Shown here: positions 1 through 11,174 of the stretch, piece by piece | Position numbering within the stretch: position 1 is the stretch's first letter | Layout of the letters: each line of letters starts with the position of its first letter | Origin: Chlorops oryzae | Taxonomy: Eukaryota > Arthropoda > Insecta > Diptera > Chloropidae | Direction of reading: 5' to 3' | DNA: 64,000 nt | NCBI GenBank assembly: GCA_020466095.1 | Contig: CM035807.1 | Coordinates: 64,897,908 to 64,961,907 of the forward strand | The notes under the pieces: model-generated | The model's database searches: none | Told to the model about the DNA's origin: nothing | What the model saw: the letters and a program-made list of their open reading frames with translations, nothing else | Program-made: the position numbers and the translations under genes

Positions 1-188
1 TCGCCTAGTATGGAACAGGACTCAGGAAGTCAAAGCACTTAATTTGCCAAGTGGGGAATCATCTTGAGCAAAAAAGTTTGTTCACGTTATTTTTATTTAA
101 TTGGTAACGAGAATTGTAGTTTTGTTTTCTGTTACTAAAACACTAAAAATTTACTGATTTGTTTAAAATTAAAACCAAAAAAAAAAAA

Positions 189-786
189 GATAAGGTGTTA
201 TAGTCACGCGAGCCTGACAATAAAATATCCGACACAGACACACATGTTTAAATAATTTTTGAACCACGCCCAAAACACACAACCATTCAGAAAGAATAGT
301 CAGGTGGTTTTTAGGGTCATTAGGGGCCCCATATACTGACATTTGTTAAAATTCTTTATGACACGCCCACTTTTCCAATTTTTTTTGGAATTTCTAATCG
401 GAGTCTTAAATATACGCTTAAATTCTAACTTTCATTGAAATATTGCGAAAAAGTAAGATTTTGAGGCGGTTTTGGGCATTTTGTGACAGACCCTAGGACT
501 GGAGGGACCCCTAAAAATGGTCCGATCGGGCCCATTCTCGAACTTGTTCTTACTCATGTCTCTGTGAGTACGCATAATATTTAGTCAAGATAGCTCAACT
601 CCTTCGATAAGAAATCTGTATACAACAGACGGCCAGTCAGACGGACATGAACAATCGAATCTCCTGGTGACGCTGATAATTTCTATATTTTTTTTTTTGT
701 ATTGTCTATCTCGACTGGTTCTGGGTGTTACACACAACCACACAAACGCAATATATCCTCGACACAGAGTGTGTCGGGTATAAAAA
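189..786 (-). mobile_element. INE-1/Helentron-like element, family B, near full length
   Basis: Non-coding element read on the minus strand. Its 5' end is the TATACCCGACACAC palindrome near 786. It passes through a block naming TTCGATAAGAAA and GAGCTATCTTGAC, and ends near 189 at a hairpin (GTCACGCGAGCCTGAC here) followed by CTTATC. Further copies of the same family lie at 6.8, 22.1, 32.9, 38.2, 52.0 and 54.9 kb. The palindromic 5' end, 3' hairpin and absence of TIRs fit the INE-1/DINE-1 (Helentron) pattern of flies. No ORF is expected. Family assignment is inferred from structure, not from a database match. Confidence 0.7.
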
Positions 787-818
787 GGGAAATTGGTTGT
801 GTAGTTGTTTTTTTTTAC

Positions 819-909
819 AGCTTCGGCTTCGGCTTCGGTCTTCGGCCGAAGATTAAGCCAATGGCCGAACATCGGCTTCGGCCAAAAATTTCACCTTCGG
901 TCGGACTCT
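819..909. repeat. TTCGGC-rich short inverted repeat block
   Basis: About 90 bp of alternating GCTTCGG and GGCCGAAG units, GC-rich against the AT-rich surroundings. It can fold on itself. It begins with CAGCTTCGG and ends with GTCGGACTCTA, which resembles hAT-type termini, so it may be a decayed MITE. No TSD is visible. Confidence 0.45.
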
Positions 910-945
910 AGTATTTAAGTTACGGTTTTGAATTGGAATTTCAAA

Positions 946-1013
946 TTGAGTCAGTGCCTTACAGTGAGAATGCTTAACTCACACGCGATGGGACGCGGGT
1001 TCGATTCTCGGCA
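946..1013 (+). repeat. tRNA-like segment with B-box
   Basis: A B-box-like GGGTTCGATTCTC sits about 50 nt downstream of a weak A-box region, and a T-rich tract follows. The arms do not pair well enough for a functional tRNA gene. Best read as a tRNA-derived SINE head or remnant. Confidence 0.4.
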
Positions 1014-1150
1014 GTATTGGGAATTTTTAATTTTTTTTTTTTTGTTTAGGTTGTTTATTTTGTAAATTTTAATTATTTTTCAAATTCAGCCTAGGTATTC
1101 AGTTAGAGCCCAATTCATTGCAACGGTTGCGTACGGCTTATTTAAATTTT

Positions 1151-2697
1151 CAGCACAGTTAATTATATTATAACACAAGTTTACAAAAAAAAAGAGCAGA
1201 GACGAAATCATTGGTTAAAGACTAAATTGGGGTTGCTGATCACTAAAATGGGATCCGTTTATTTTTCCACAGAATAGTTTTTGAGGTATACGCAAAAAAG
1301 TGTTTTTGTTACTTTATGAGATTTTGTCTAAGAACTCAAAAACTACCCACATAGGTAGGTAGGTAGGTTGAAGTGGCTGCCAGCTGCCACTTAGGCCGTA
1401 AATCGGCCCATTGTGATACCAAGGAGGTTTTCTTGTGTTTGTGTGAGTGTTTTTTTTTAAGTAGTGTGCCCCTAACATGGAATTTTTGAAAAACCAGTGC
1501 TAGGCTTGGAACATTACACTCCGTTTCGCCTCTGCCGGGAATCGAACCTCGGACCCTGGGATCAAGAGCATAGCACGCATCCCCTTAAAATTTTTCGGCC
1601 CATTGTGATACCAAGGAGGTTTTCTTGTGTTTGTGTGAGTGTTTTTTTTTAAGTAGTGTGCCCCTAACATGGAATTTTTGAAAAACCAGTGCTAGGCTTG
1701 GAACATTACACTCCGTTTCGCCTGTGCCGGGAATCGAACTTCGGACCCTGGGATCAAGAGCATAGCACGCATCCCCTACGCTATCCCAGAGCCACAACTA
1801 CCCACCTAAATAACATAAAATTTTATTAGTCTAAAACAGAAAATTCTCTCCTTTGCAACGATATATCATTTGTTACAATCGGTGACTTAGTTTGTAAGCT
1901 TTAAACATTTGAACTTGCAAAAGTTTGACTTTTTGGGTTTTTCTTAATTTGCAAAAGTTCATTTTAACTTTAAAGTACTAATAAAATTTTTAAAATTTTT
2001 TTCGGTAACTAAAAGTCATAAAGAGATATTTAGCGTATATAAAAAACTAAATATCTCCAAAATTGGTTGAAAGAGAAAGAAGGTATAAGAGATTTTCCAC
2101 ATTTACTCACATTTTGTTACCATTATGTTATGTAAAAATTGGATTATTGCTTTCAGTAACATTGAAGTAGGCCCGGTAGATTTAAGTACTGCGACGTCTA
2201 TGAGGAAATTTGGAAAATCTCTTATAACTTCTTTATTTTTCAACCGATTTGAGAGAAATTAAGTTTTTTATATACCCTTAATATTTGCTTATCACTCTTA
2301 GTTACTGAAAAAATTTTGTTAGTACTTTAATGTTAAATTGAACTTTTGCAAATTTAAAAAAAAACCCCAAAAAAGTCTTTTTGCAAGTTCAAATGTCTCT
2401 TACAAACTAAGTCACCGATTGTAACAAATGATATATTGTTGCAAAGGAGAGAATTTTCTGCTTTAGATTAATAACATTGTTTGTTATTTAGGCGGGTAGT
2501 TTTTGAGTTCTTCGTCAAAATCTCATAAAGTAAACAAAAAACACGTTTTTGGCGTATATCTCAAAAGCCATTCTTTGGAAAAATAAACGGATGCCATTTT
2601 CGTGATCAGTCACTCCAATTTAGTCTAAAAACCATCATTTTGTCTCTGCTCTCGCGAAAGTCTTCTGTAAAATAGTGTAATATTATAAAGTTGACGA
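1151..2697. mobile_element. Foldback (long inverted repeat) element with a nested SINE
   Basis: The left arm (1151 to about 2101) is repeated in reverse complement from about 2212 to 2697, leaving a loop of about 110 bp (2102-2211). Matching stretches include TCAAAAACTACCC on the left and GGGTAGTTTTTGAG near 2495, and AACGATATATCATTTG near 1859 against CAAATGATATATTG near 2425. The arms are diverged by point changes. The left arm is lengthened by a 445-bp SINE. There is no coding capacity and no clear TSD, so the superfamily cannot be named. Confidence 0.75.
1351..1795 (-). mobile_element. Dimeric tRNA-derived SINE with ACCT-repeat tail
   Basis: Flanked by an exact 10-bp duplication AACTACCCAC (1341-1350 and 1796-1805), showing target-primed insertion into the foldback arm. 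On the minus strand it starts with a tRNA-like head: A-box TAGCGTAGGGG, B-box GTTCGATTCC. A ~120-bp body follows, then a second unit lacking the first ~20 nt of the head, a shared body, and a tail of repeated ACCT (plus-strand AGGT, 1352-1371). The two units (about 1399-1583 and 1598-1779 on the plus strand) differ at only a few positions. Pol III promoter plus TSD plus simple tail is the standard SINE pattern. The donor tRNA and partner LINE are unknown. Confidence 0.85.
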
Positions 2698-2700
2698 TAC

Positions 2701-2771
2701 ATGGCCGTCGGTAGTGTAGGGGGTAGTGTGCTTGTTCGGAATCCGACGGATGAGGGTTCGATGCCCCACAA
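2701..2771 (+). repeat. tRNA-like segment with A- and B-boxes
   Basis: Contains GGTAGTGTAGGGGG (A-box-like) and GAGGGTTCGATGCCC (B-box), then a T-run. It lies directly outside the right arm of the foldback. The acceptor stem does not pair, so it is not a functional tRNA. Confidence 0.45.
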
Positions 2772-3471
2772 AGTAAGAGTTTTTTTTACTATCAAAGGAA
2801 AAATGAGCTATTTGTCTCAAAGCAGAGCCGCGCAAGACAGATTGGCGCCTTGTCAACAATCCATTAATTATACCGTTAGATGCATATTTTTGTTCAACTT
2901 GGAGTCGCCTCCGTACGGATGGCGACTATCTTTCCTTTTTAGCTTCAGCGGTACCTGAATGATCAGTCGTAGGGTGACGGAACTTAGGTTACCCCATGAA
3001 GCTACTGACTCAATGTCATATCCACTGTTGTGAAGATTTTCCGGAATCCTTCACTCGCCTATCGGACCGAATTTTCTAAAGGAAAACGCTTTTTATAATT
3101 TATAACGATTTATTAATCGAAATCGATCTTAATCTGTAAGAACTACACTTAACTACTTATTGTAAAACGCCTATCAGCAACTGTTAGCAACTATCTCTTA
3201 GTATTAAAATGCACAGCTTATACTAATATATACTAATTATTCTTAACCTAGGTCTGCGCTCTGCAGACGCTCGTGTGTTCTTCGGGAACGGTGTCATGGG
3301 CCTGCTGACGCATGCTGACCTGTGCAGATGTACTTCCGGGTATCTTGGTCGTTTTGTTCCATGACCAATATCCGATTCGGCATATTCGGTGATTCTGCGT
3401 CAGTCACCTATGACGCAACGTTGTACTTGGCACGCTTGTACGGTGGTGCGAAATGCCAGTTATAATTATAA
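2772..3471. other. No gene recognised
   Basis: About 700 bp with no long ORF, TIR or known motif that I can identify. It is less AT-rich than its surroundings around 3250-3420. Confidence 0.5.
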
Positions 3472-4328
3472 ACAAGTAAGAAAGCTAAAGTCGTTCAAGC
3501 CCGACTTTGAAATACCCAGCGTCCCGACATTATTGGCGCACTTTATTTTTCCCCTCTTTTTGTGGGCGTAGCAGTGGGCGGGCCACATAAATTTTTATCC
3601 TACACCTTGCATTCGCCTTGGTCAACCTATGTTAAGAATTTGAAGTTGTTACGCCTTTTACTTCAGGGTATTTCCACAGAAAAGTACCCTTCACAGCTCA
3701 AAAATAAAATTGCCAAATTTTAATTTTTTTTTCGTTAATATTGCACAAAAAAATTGTATTTGTCATTTACCGGAAGATTTACTTTCATTTTCTTTATAAT
3801 AACAAAAATACGTAACTTTGAATTTGGTACAATGTGTGCGATTTTATTCTCATGAATTCCACGGTCAATTTCAGCCCTTCGTCAACAGTTTTCTAACGGT
3901 AGTTTATGAACAAAACAAAAACGAGCTGAAAGCTGAAAGCTTTCTCAATGACCAACAAAAATTTTAAAGGCGAGAAATTAAAATTAAACATTTTGTGATT
4001 TGTTTAAAAATAACATTACTGAATGTAACGACCGTTACCCTAAAAGAACAAAAGTTTGATTTTATCGTAATTATTTTAAACGAATTCATTTTATTGTTGC
4101 AGAAAGTATGAAGGTAAGTAAGATGAAGAATTTTCGTCAAATTAGCGTCAAAAGCCTCCTATGATTTCTTAAACATTTTTTTAAAGATGTAACGACCGTT
4201 ACTTTTTTTTGGCGTTTTGTATTTGAACTGTTTTCGTCATAAATGATTGATTGGAATCTTACTAATTTAGCTGAAAAATTAACGTTTTTTATTTATGCTT
4301 TGCAATACAAGACTTTAATGTTGACATA

Positions 4329-4500
4329 ACTTGGACTTTATTTGCATCTGGTCATGGAAAGGGTCCAGTATATGGTATAGGGGCCTCCGTAAAAAGATGC
4401 AATTTTGTCCCGGAAAGCAATTATACACGCTGCAAAAGAAGTCTTTAACTTCTTTAAAACTAAAAAAAACATGGGATGGTATTGCAGTATTGAACTCTGA
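4329..4500 (+). pseudogene. Remnant of a Sola-like DDD transposase, C-terminal motif
   Basis: One frame reads TWTLFASGHGKGPVYGIGAS then VKRC. This matches the SHGKGACDGLGGTLKR block in the better-preserved transposase at 42570-42620, including HGKG and the following glycines, but the aspartate position is tyrosine here. Another frame continues with SRKAIIHAAKEVFNFFKTKK and then stops. At least one frameshift separates the two pieces. The upstream ORF is unrecognisable. Not functional. Confidence 0.55.
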
Positions 4501-5171
4501 TAAAGACAAAGTAAAATCTGAAGCGGAACTTTAAAAAAAAATGTTGGGAAAATATTAAACTCATCAAAAACATTCAGAAACAGCATTATTTTCAAAAAGC
4601 GAACGTAAATTCAGTGCAATCAGGCTTAACAGGCCTATCAACTTTAAAAGTAAACAGCGTTAAACGCTTATAATATAATATAACGAAGTTTATTCTTCAC
4701 CTGAGCGAATCAAATTATGCAAGAAACCGAATACTCTAATTTTATGCTATAGAAAGGAGTTTCGTTTATGTGTTTTTTTTTTTTGTTACAGAAAATAAAT
4801 TAATTTAATCACCAAAATCGTTTGATTTTTTGTTATGTAACGACCGTTACCTTTTCAAGACATTTTTGCTATTGGAAATAATTTAGTTTGGTTTGAAAAC
4901 AAACCCATTCCTTCAACAAAACGTTTCGAACAATTTAATAAGATTTTTTACTTGGCACATTCTGTGCAAAATTTTACACAAAATGATGTGAATTTCCGAA
5001 ATTCGAAAACAACACATTTATAAAGTAACGACCGTTACCTTTTCAATGGTCGAAAAAAGTATTTAAGTTAGTGTTTTTATGAATTCTTTCGATAGCTACG
5101 GATTCGTGAACTTTCGTAGGTTCGAAATTAAGAAATTCTCGTGGCATATATGCTTTGGTTGGAATTTTATT

Positions 5172-5612
5172 TGGGCCAAAATTCTTTTTAATGCCTTCAC
5201 TTCTGTCCCTGTCAATGAAAATCAGTTTTTCTGAAGGAGCAAACCATATTAATAAAAAATTAATTTTAACAAAAAATGTATGATAATAATAAAATACTCT
5301 AGTCGAATTGAAAAAAAATCAATTATTAACAAAACTTATTTTTTTTCCTTCGCAAATTACGGTAATATTGTTGTCTTATCTTGTCTTGTCTTGCCAAACA
5401 AGACAACAATGTTACTGTTATTTGCGAGTAAACAAGATGAAAGTTTGGTAATATTCGAGTTTTTCCAATTGGACTAGAGTATTTTATTTCGTTATTCATA
5501 CATTTTTAGGTAAAATTTATTTGTTATTTATTTGATTTGCTGTTTTACGAACACTGATTTTCGTTGACAAAGACAGAAATTTAGGCATTAAAAAGAATTT
5601 TGGCCCATTTAA
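5172..5612. mobile_element. Palindromic MITE (GGGCCAAAATTC arms)
   Basis: The left arm starts GGGCCAAAATTCTTTTTAAT and the right arm ends ATTAAAAAGAATTTTGGCCC. The centre contains ACTCTAGTCGAATTG with its complement and a run of CTTGT repeats. A second copy is at 48310-48760. The small ORF inside is a by-product of the palindrome. Confidence 0.7.
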
Positions 5613-6144
5613 GAAATCTCCGAAAATCGGTAACGACCGTTAATTTGGAAACACCCTTCACAAGTTAGGATAAACCCATATTTGGGTGCTTATTTGTGGG
5701 CGTGGCTCGAGGAGGACGGCATCCATTTTTTTCCAGGATATGTCCCTTTTCGTGATTTACCAGTACACCAAATATCAATGAAATGTGTTGAGTGGTTCGC
5801 AAGTTACAAGCATTTGACTGAATACACAATAAATTCATTTGTGGGCGTGGTAGTGGGCGGATTTCTCCCATTTTCTTAGGATCATACTCGGACCCCGATA
5901 TACCTGTGTGCCAATTTTCGACTTGATTGGTTTAGCCGTATCGGAGGAGATCCGACCATGGACGGACGGACAGGCGGACATGTCTAAAGCGATTCAGTTT
6001 GTGATCCTGATCAAGAATATATATATATGTCTATATCTACGGAGCTTCGTTCTGGCTGTTACAAGATTTGCAAAAACCTAATTTACCCCGCTTACGCTGG
6101 GTTTAATTATTTTATAGGTGTATGTATATGTAACTTAGTAATAT

Positions 6145-6788
6145 TTATACCCAGCGTAAGCGGGGTATATTAGTTTTGTGCAAATCTTGTAACAGGGAGA
6201 ATTAAGCTCCGGAGATATAGAAAAATATATATAGAAATGATCAGGATCAAAGACTGAATCGATTTAGACATGTCCGTCTGTCCGTCCGTCCGTGGTCGGA
6301 TCTCCTCCGAAACGGCTGAACCAATGAAGTCAAAATTTGGCACACATGCATATGGGGGTCCAAATATGATCCTTAGTAAAAATGGGAGACATCCGCACAC
6401 TGCCACGCCCACAAATGAATATATTGTGTTTTCAGTAAAATGCTTGTAACTTGCGAACCACTCATTACATTTCATTGATATTTGGTGTACTGGTAAATTA
6501 CGAAAAGGAACATATATTGGAAAAAAATAGACACTGTCTTCCTTGAGCCACGCCCACAAATAAGCCCACAAATGAAGATTTTTCGTAACTTCCGATGTAA
6601 AAGGCGTAGAAGCTTCAAATTCGGAACATAGGTTCACCAAGGCGAATGAAAGGTGTAGGATAAAAATTTATGTGGCCCGCCCACTGCCATGCCCACAAAT
6701 AGAGGGGAAAAACAAAGTGCGCCAATAATGTCGGGACGCTGGGTATTTCAAAGTCGGGCTTGACCGACTTTAGCTCTCTTACTTGTTT
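6145..6788 (+). mobile_element. INE-1/Helentron-like element, family A, full length
   Basis: Reference copy for family A. It starts with TATACCCAGCGTAAGCGGGG, a 5' palindrome. It has a short GTCCGTCC tract at 6271-6294 and ends with hairpin AGTCGGGCTTGACCGACT followed by CTCTTACTTGTTT. Length is about 640 bp, non-coding. It lies head to head with the 5' end of the previous copy. Confidence 0.8.
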
Positions 6789-6821
6789 TAAATTACAGTT
6801 AAAAATTGTAGTAGAAGTTTT

Positions 6822-7612
6822 TTATACCCGACACACTCTGTGTCGAGGGTATATTGCGTTTGTGTGGTTGTGTGTAACACCCAGAACCAGTCGAGATAGA
6901 CCATACAAAATGTCCGTCTGTCCGTCTGTTTGTATACAGTTATCTTATCGAAGGAGTTGAGCTATCTTGACAAAATTTGGTATGCGTGCTCACGGGGACA
7001 TGAGTAAAAACAAGTTCGAGAATGGACCCGATCGGACCATTTTTAGGGGTACCTCTACTAGTAGAGTCTGTTACGAAAATCACAAAAACTGCTCTAAACT
7101 CGAAGTTTTTCAACATATTTTAATGAAATTTGATATTTGAACATGTTTCAAGGCAAGTAATACGATTTCCAAAAATTTTAAAAGTGGGCGTGGCAGAAGG
7201 GCGTTTTTCGAAAATTGTCCCCTACACCCGAACTTCAAATGGGACTTGAACGAAAGTTAGCACTTATGCTTCTTTTGTAGCCATAAACATTCTCTCAAAA
7301 TATTTCCTAGATCGGTCCATTATTAAGGGTACCTCCAGTACTAGGGTCTGTCACAAAAATCTCAAAACTGCCTCAAAATCGGACTTTTTCCAAATATTTC
7401 AATGAAACTTAGGATTTGAGCGTATATCTAAGCCTCCGATTAGAATTCCAAAAAATTTGAAAAGTGGGCGTGGCAGAGGGGCAGTTTTCATAAAGAAATA
7501 TAACATAAGTCGGTGTATTGGGCCCCCATATGGCCTTAAACACCTCTTGATATTAAAAATTATTTGAACATGTGTGTCTGTGTCGGGTATTCTATTGTCA
7601 GGCTCGCCTGAT
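6822..7612 (+). mobile_element. INE-1/Helentron-like element, family B, plus orientation
   Basis: Starts TATACCCGACACACTCTGTG (palindromic 5' end). It runs through GGTTGTGTGTAACACCC, two blocks containing GTGGGCGTGGCAGA, and reaches the first half of the 3' hairpin (GTCAGGCTCGCCTGA) at 7612. There it breaks into an inverted fragment of the same family. Confidence 0.75.
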
Positions 7613-7674
7613 AGCGATAAGAAAATTGTATACAAGCAGATGGACAGACAGACAGACGGACAGACGGACAGACG

Positions 7675-7750
<76 letters not shown>

Positions 7751-8064
7751 GGACGGACATGTCTAAATCGAATCTCCGGTGACGCTCATAATTTCTATAT
7801 ACATTTTGTATGGTTTATCTCGACTGGACCTGGGTGTTACATACAGCCCCACAAACGCAATATACCTAAGTAGTTGATCTCACTGTTGTTATTTCTCTGG
7901 GTGTATATACATAGGGACCCCTATGTCCTTAAAAACCTCAAGATTATACTTTGTTAATGGTCCTGTTTCTTAAGAGCGTTTTAAAAATTATTTAAACATG
8001 TGTGTCTGTTTCGGGTATTTTATTGTCAGGCTCACCTGACTATAACACTCTTACTTTTTGTTAC
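7613..8064. mobile_element. Rearranged family B fragments with expanded GACA tract
   Basis: 7613-7868 is a minus-orientation internal piece (TAGCGATAAGAAAATTGTAT, GACA tract, then the 5' region without its palindrome). 7905-8064 is a plus-orientation 3' end with hairpin GTCAGGCTCACCTGAC and CTTACTTTTTGTT. The junctions suggest recombination between copies, not separate insertions. Confidence 0.6.
7640..7758. repeat. GACA tetranucleotide microsatellite
   Basis: About 28 tandem GACA/GACG units, the longest such run in the window. It sits at the place where family A and B elements carry their short GTCT/GTCC tract, so it is an expansion of an element-borne microsatellite. Translations of it are spurious. 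Confidence 0.9.
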
Positions 8065-9599
8065 GTGTCACAACAAGGACACGATACCTTTAAAAAAACC
8101 GTTAAAATAAGTATTCAGCATACGAAAGCTTATAACGAAAAGCTTAATATAGTATGGTCCGCTAGCAACTGTTTCCTAGAAAGTTTTTCGTCATGAATAT
8201 TAAAAAATTTGTTTGAAAATTTTAACATTTGGAGATGGTATCGAAACAAAATGTCTGAACGGTAACAGAAACAAATGGCCATAATCTTTTCAAGTTAAGA
8301 GTACACAAAAAACAAGAAAATTTTTATTTCAAATTTTCCTCACCTTCATTGAAAACAGTGCGCCCAACCAGCAAGCTATTCGTAGTCATTTGGGATATTG
8401 TTATCGGGGATTAGGTTTTTCGGCGAGGATAGATGCTCAGATCCTATTAAACGGAATTTAGTTGTGCTCGTATCCGTGGGCTTTGAAATCCATTCAGTCG
8501 TCAGCAAGTGAACGCCATACACTTAAAAAAACAAAATAATTTTTATTCGTATTGCATTTATTATTCATATTCTTCGTCGAGGCAGACTTCACCAGAATTA
8601 GTTTTTCGGAATTGCTTACTAAGCTTACACATGGATGTAGGTAAATTGGTTGAAATATTTAAGCGCTGCTGTCATTTTCACTTTGATTGGAAAAACTTGA
8701 AACCGAATGCACATGCAAGTTGATACTAGTCTTATCTATTCTCTAGTAAATTGTAAAATGATAACGATGCAGTAATTGTCTATCAGCGATTTCGTACATT
8801 TTATTTCTTTATATCATCGAAAAAAGTAGGTGATTTTTAGTTAACGAGTTCAATTTTCTGCTATCATTCCAATCAATGCAATGCTATAAAGCCTAGTTCG
8901 GCGTTTACGTAATGATCTCAATTATTTGCAAATATCGGTTTATTTGATTGGAGTATGAAAAAACGAATTTCGATACGTAAATCTGCATAGTATTAACGAT
9001 ACTTTTAACATTTAATTTGCATTTATATTAACATATTTATAGACTCACTACACCTGAATCGGTAATTTCAAAAGCCTCATATGTCACTAAATTAGAATTT
9101 TTCAGTGTTCTCTGCAGAAACCATCGAAGTTTTCAAGAGTTTTCCATTTTTAATTCAGTTTTATTTCAGGAGGGAGGAATGTTTTACCTTACGTGGATTT
9201 TTCCGAAAATACACATCTACCTTTAAGGAAACATTTTCAGGAAAAACGCATGTTGGAAAAAAATTCGACGTAAGACGTTTTTGAAACCACGGATTCACTT
9301 TAATGCGTTCCAAGCGCTGTTGTTTCTTCGATCAGTTTTGAATCGGAAGTGAATGCAGAAAATTTGTAAGTCTTTCTTCTCGCGAAAAAACTGCACGATC
9401 GAGAAGCATAATGAATTCCACACACACAAGATGTATTTCATTTTTCGTATAAATTTTTATCGACAGTTATTTATTTGACATAATGATTGCTTACTGAGAG
9501 TAAAAAAAATATTTTTTATCGCTACATTCCTGAATCGCTTAACATAGTAGAACATAATCCAAAGAGAATCAAAAATTATACACTAAGACGTAGTTATGT
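8065..9599. other. No gene recognised
   Basis: About 1.5 kb of AT-rich sequence. Only short ORFs are present, with no recognisable protein motif, TIR or tandem array. Confidence 0.5.
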
Positions 9600-10149
9600 G
9601 TCTCAAAAAAAAACTCTTTTTTTTGTACAAGCTCTGTTTGGGAGCTTATGGATTGAAATATTTTTGAGATGTTTTTCAAATTTTTCGGAAAAGGTTAAGA
9701 TGTTGCTGGTACCGATTTTTCCGTAAAAATCAAGCTTTTCGGATTTTTTGTCAATTGTAAGCATAAGTTTATCAATAGCAAACATACTGTCTCAGAATTA
9801 TTGCTTTGTTAGAAAAAAGTCTGATCTTTACTGGAGTGTACATAAACTATAGCTTAAGCCAATAGTTTTGGTAAATTTGGAATAATGTAAGAGATAGTTT
9901 TGGAAAATTTTCATAAGCCTCTTAAAAAGGCTTCATATCTTCTAAGGATGCCATAGAAATGAAATAAACAAATGATGCAGTTTGGGAAAAAAGAAGTTCT
10001 TAGTCATTTCAATACACTGAGCTAAAAATCGTAGTAAAAATAACAAAAACGTAGTTAATTTAACTACGAACAGCAATGATTTGGCTCTATTAACGGACGT
10101 AGTTTAAATAACCACAAGCGAAGTAAAAAACTTGAAATACGAAAGTAGT

Positions 10150-10188
10150 ACCAAATCCCAAGTCGGCGGGTTCGATCCCCGGTCAGGC

Positions 10189-10221
<33 letters not shown>
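10150..10221 (+). repeat. tRNA-like 3' half followed by T30 run
   Basis: GGCGGGTTCGATCCCCGGTC carries a B-box and a T-arm-like stem. The A-box half is absent or decayed. It is followed by about 30 T (10190-10219), which would terminate Pol III. Confidence 0.5.
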
Positions 10222-10223
<2 letters not shown>

Positions 10224-10447
10224 AATAACATAGGTATATAATATTTCAAAACCTTACAGGAATAAAAAGCTTTAAAACTTAACATTTTACGCAACAAAAA
10301 AAATACATTTTAGAAAGCCGGGATGGGGCCTCTCTTCTCTCTTATCTATACGGTTGGGGGAAAGCTAGATTTTTCATTCTAGCTGTCCTGTTTTACCTTT
10401 AATATTTTTCTACTTGCTTGAAAAGTTCCCATTTTTCACACATTTCA

Positions 10448-10522
10448 GTCGCCTGCTGTAGGATTTGAACCCGAGCCCTTCGGATTGCTGAGCGAATACG
10501 CTACCCGTACGCCACGAAGAAA
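10448..10522 (-). repeat. tRNA-like segment, minus strand
   Basis: On the minus strand: A-box-like TGGCGTACGGGTAGCG, then B-box GGGTTCAAATCC and terminal AGCAGGCG. Spacing resembles a tRNA, but the acceptor ends do not pair. It faces the plus-strand tRNA-like piece at 10150 across about 230 bp. Confidence 0.55.
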
Positions 10523-11174
10523 TCTAATTCGCGTGGACTAAATATGTTACTTAAAGTCAAATGAAAACTATTTTACGTGTTTTTTGATAGAAGTTTTTTA
10601 AATACGTGTGTAAAGAAATTTGTTCCTAAAGAATACGCATGCCTATTAAAGTCATGTTTGAATACGTCCGTACTACAGTTTTGCTCTAAAATAACTACGG
10701 TCGTAGTATACTACGAATCGTTGTTAATTACACAACCGTAGTTTTCGCTCAGTGTACCACAAACTATAATTTTACACTTGAGGTCGAAAAGTTTAAGCCT
10801 ATTACATTCTTTACACCTTGTGAAAAGAAAACGATGCATAAGTTAAAGCATAAATTTTAAATACGCAATGCTAACATAAAGCCTTTTTGATAAAGGGCAA
10901 TATATAAACTACGTTTATGCGTACACAGTAAAAAGTACAGGTTTAAAATTAAAACCAATCGGTATAAAATTAAATCTTTTTAGTATTAAATGAAAATTTC
11001 AATACCAAAAAGTTTTATTTTAATACCTTTTGGTCTTAAATGATCTCAAATACGAACAAAATTCTCAAATTTTCAAATTGTTCTCGCGATTAAATTGCTA
11101 TCATACACACATACGAGGCGTCTTTAGTTTGATTTTATCGAACGTTGATATTAAAAATCTAGCACGTGCGAATG

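Larger units (their letters stand above)
3666..5656. mobile_element. TIR element with five GTAACGACCGTTAC sites, 4-bp TSD
   Basis: Inserted in the family A copy with TTCA duplicated (3662-3665, 5657-5660); uninterrupted relatives read ACTTCACAAGTTA there. Termini are GGGTATTTCC and GGAAACACCC. The near-palindrome GTAACGACCGTTAC recurs at 4025, 4189, 4837, 5025 and 5630, all within about 1.6 kb, and could be transposase-binding sites. It contains a decayed transposase segment (4329-4500) and a palindromic insert (5172-5612). A second, partial copy lies at 26193-27190. Confidence 0.75.
3472..6104 (-). mobile_element. INE-1/Helentron-like element, family A, split by a 2-kb insertion
   Basis: The 3' end at 3472 reads, on the plus strand, ACAAGTAAGAAAGC followed by the hairpin stem GTCGTTCAAGCCCGAC. 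The 5' end near 6104 is ACCCCGCTTACGCTGGGT. Sequence between carries the family landmarks (CCACGCCCACAAAT, the GTCCGTCC tract, TTGATCAGGATCA-like core). It is interrupted at 3666-5656 by a TIR element. The rejoined halves match full copy 6145-6788. Confidence 0.75.
10015..10754. mobile_element. TIR element, CACTGAGC ends, TA duplication, two tRNA-like arms
   Basis: 740 bp beginning CACTGAGCTAAAA and ending TTTTCGCTCAGTG, flanked by TA (10013-14, 10755-56). The paralogous repeat near 14300 reads TTTCAATACC without insertion, which supports a TA duplication. ACTACG and its complement recur at both ends as a subterminal motif (GTAGTAAA, CGTAGTTAA, AACTACGAA on the left; CTACGGTCGTAGTATACTAC on the right). 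Two tRNA-like segments point at each other inside. No transposase; non-autonomous. Confidence 0.75.
9600..10905 (+). repeat. Diverged dispersed repeat, split by a TIR element
   Basis: 9600-10014 plus 10755-10905 together resemble 14090-14440. Shared landmarks in order are TTTTTTGTACA, GAAATATTTTTGAG or similar, GCATAAGTTTATCAATA, CAATACC, TATAATTTTA, TGTGAAAAGAAAACGA and GCAATGCTAACA. The intact relative provides the empty site for the insertion at 10015-10754. Function unknown. Confidence 0.6.

Noticed and set aside
7560..7873. Repetitive ORFs rich in QTDR or SVCL
   Set aside because: They are translations of the GACA microsatellite in an INE-like element, open only because the repeat has no stops.
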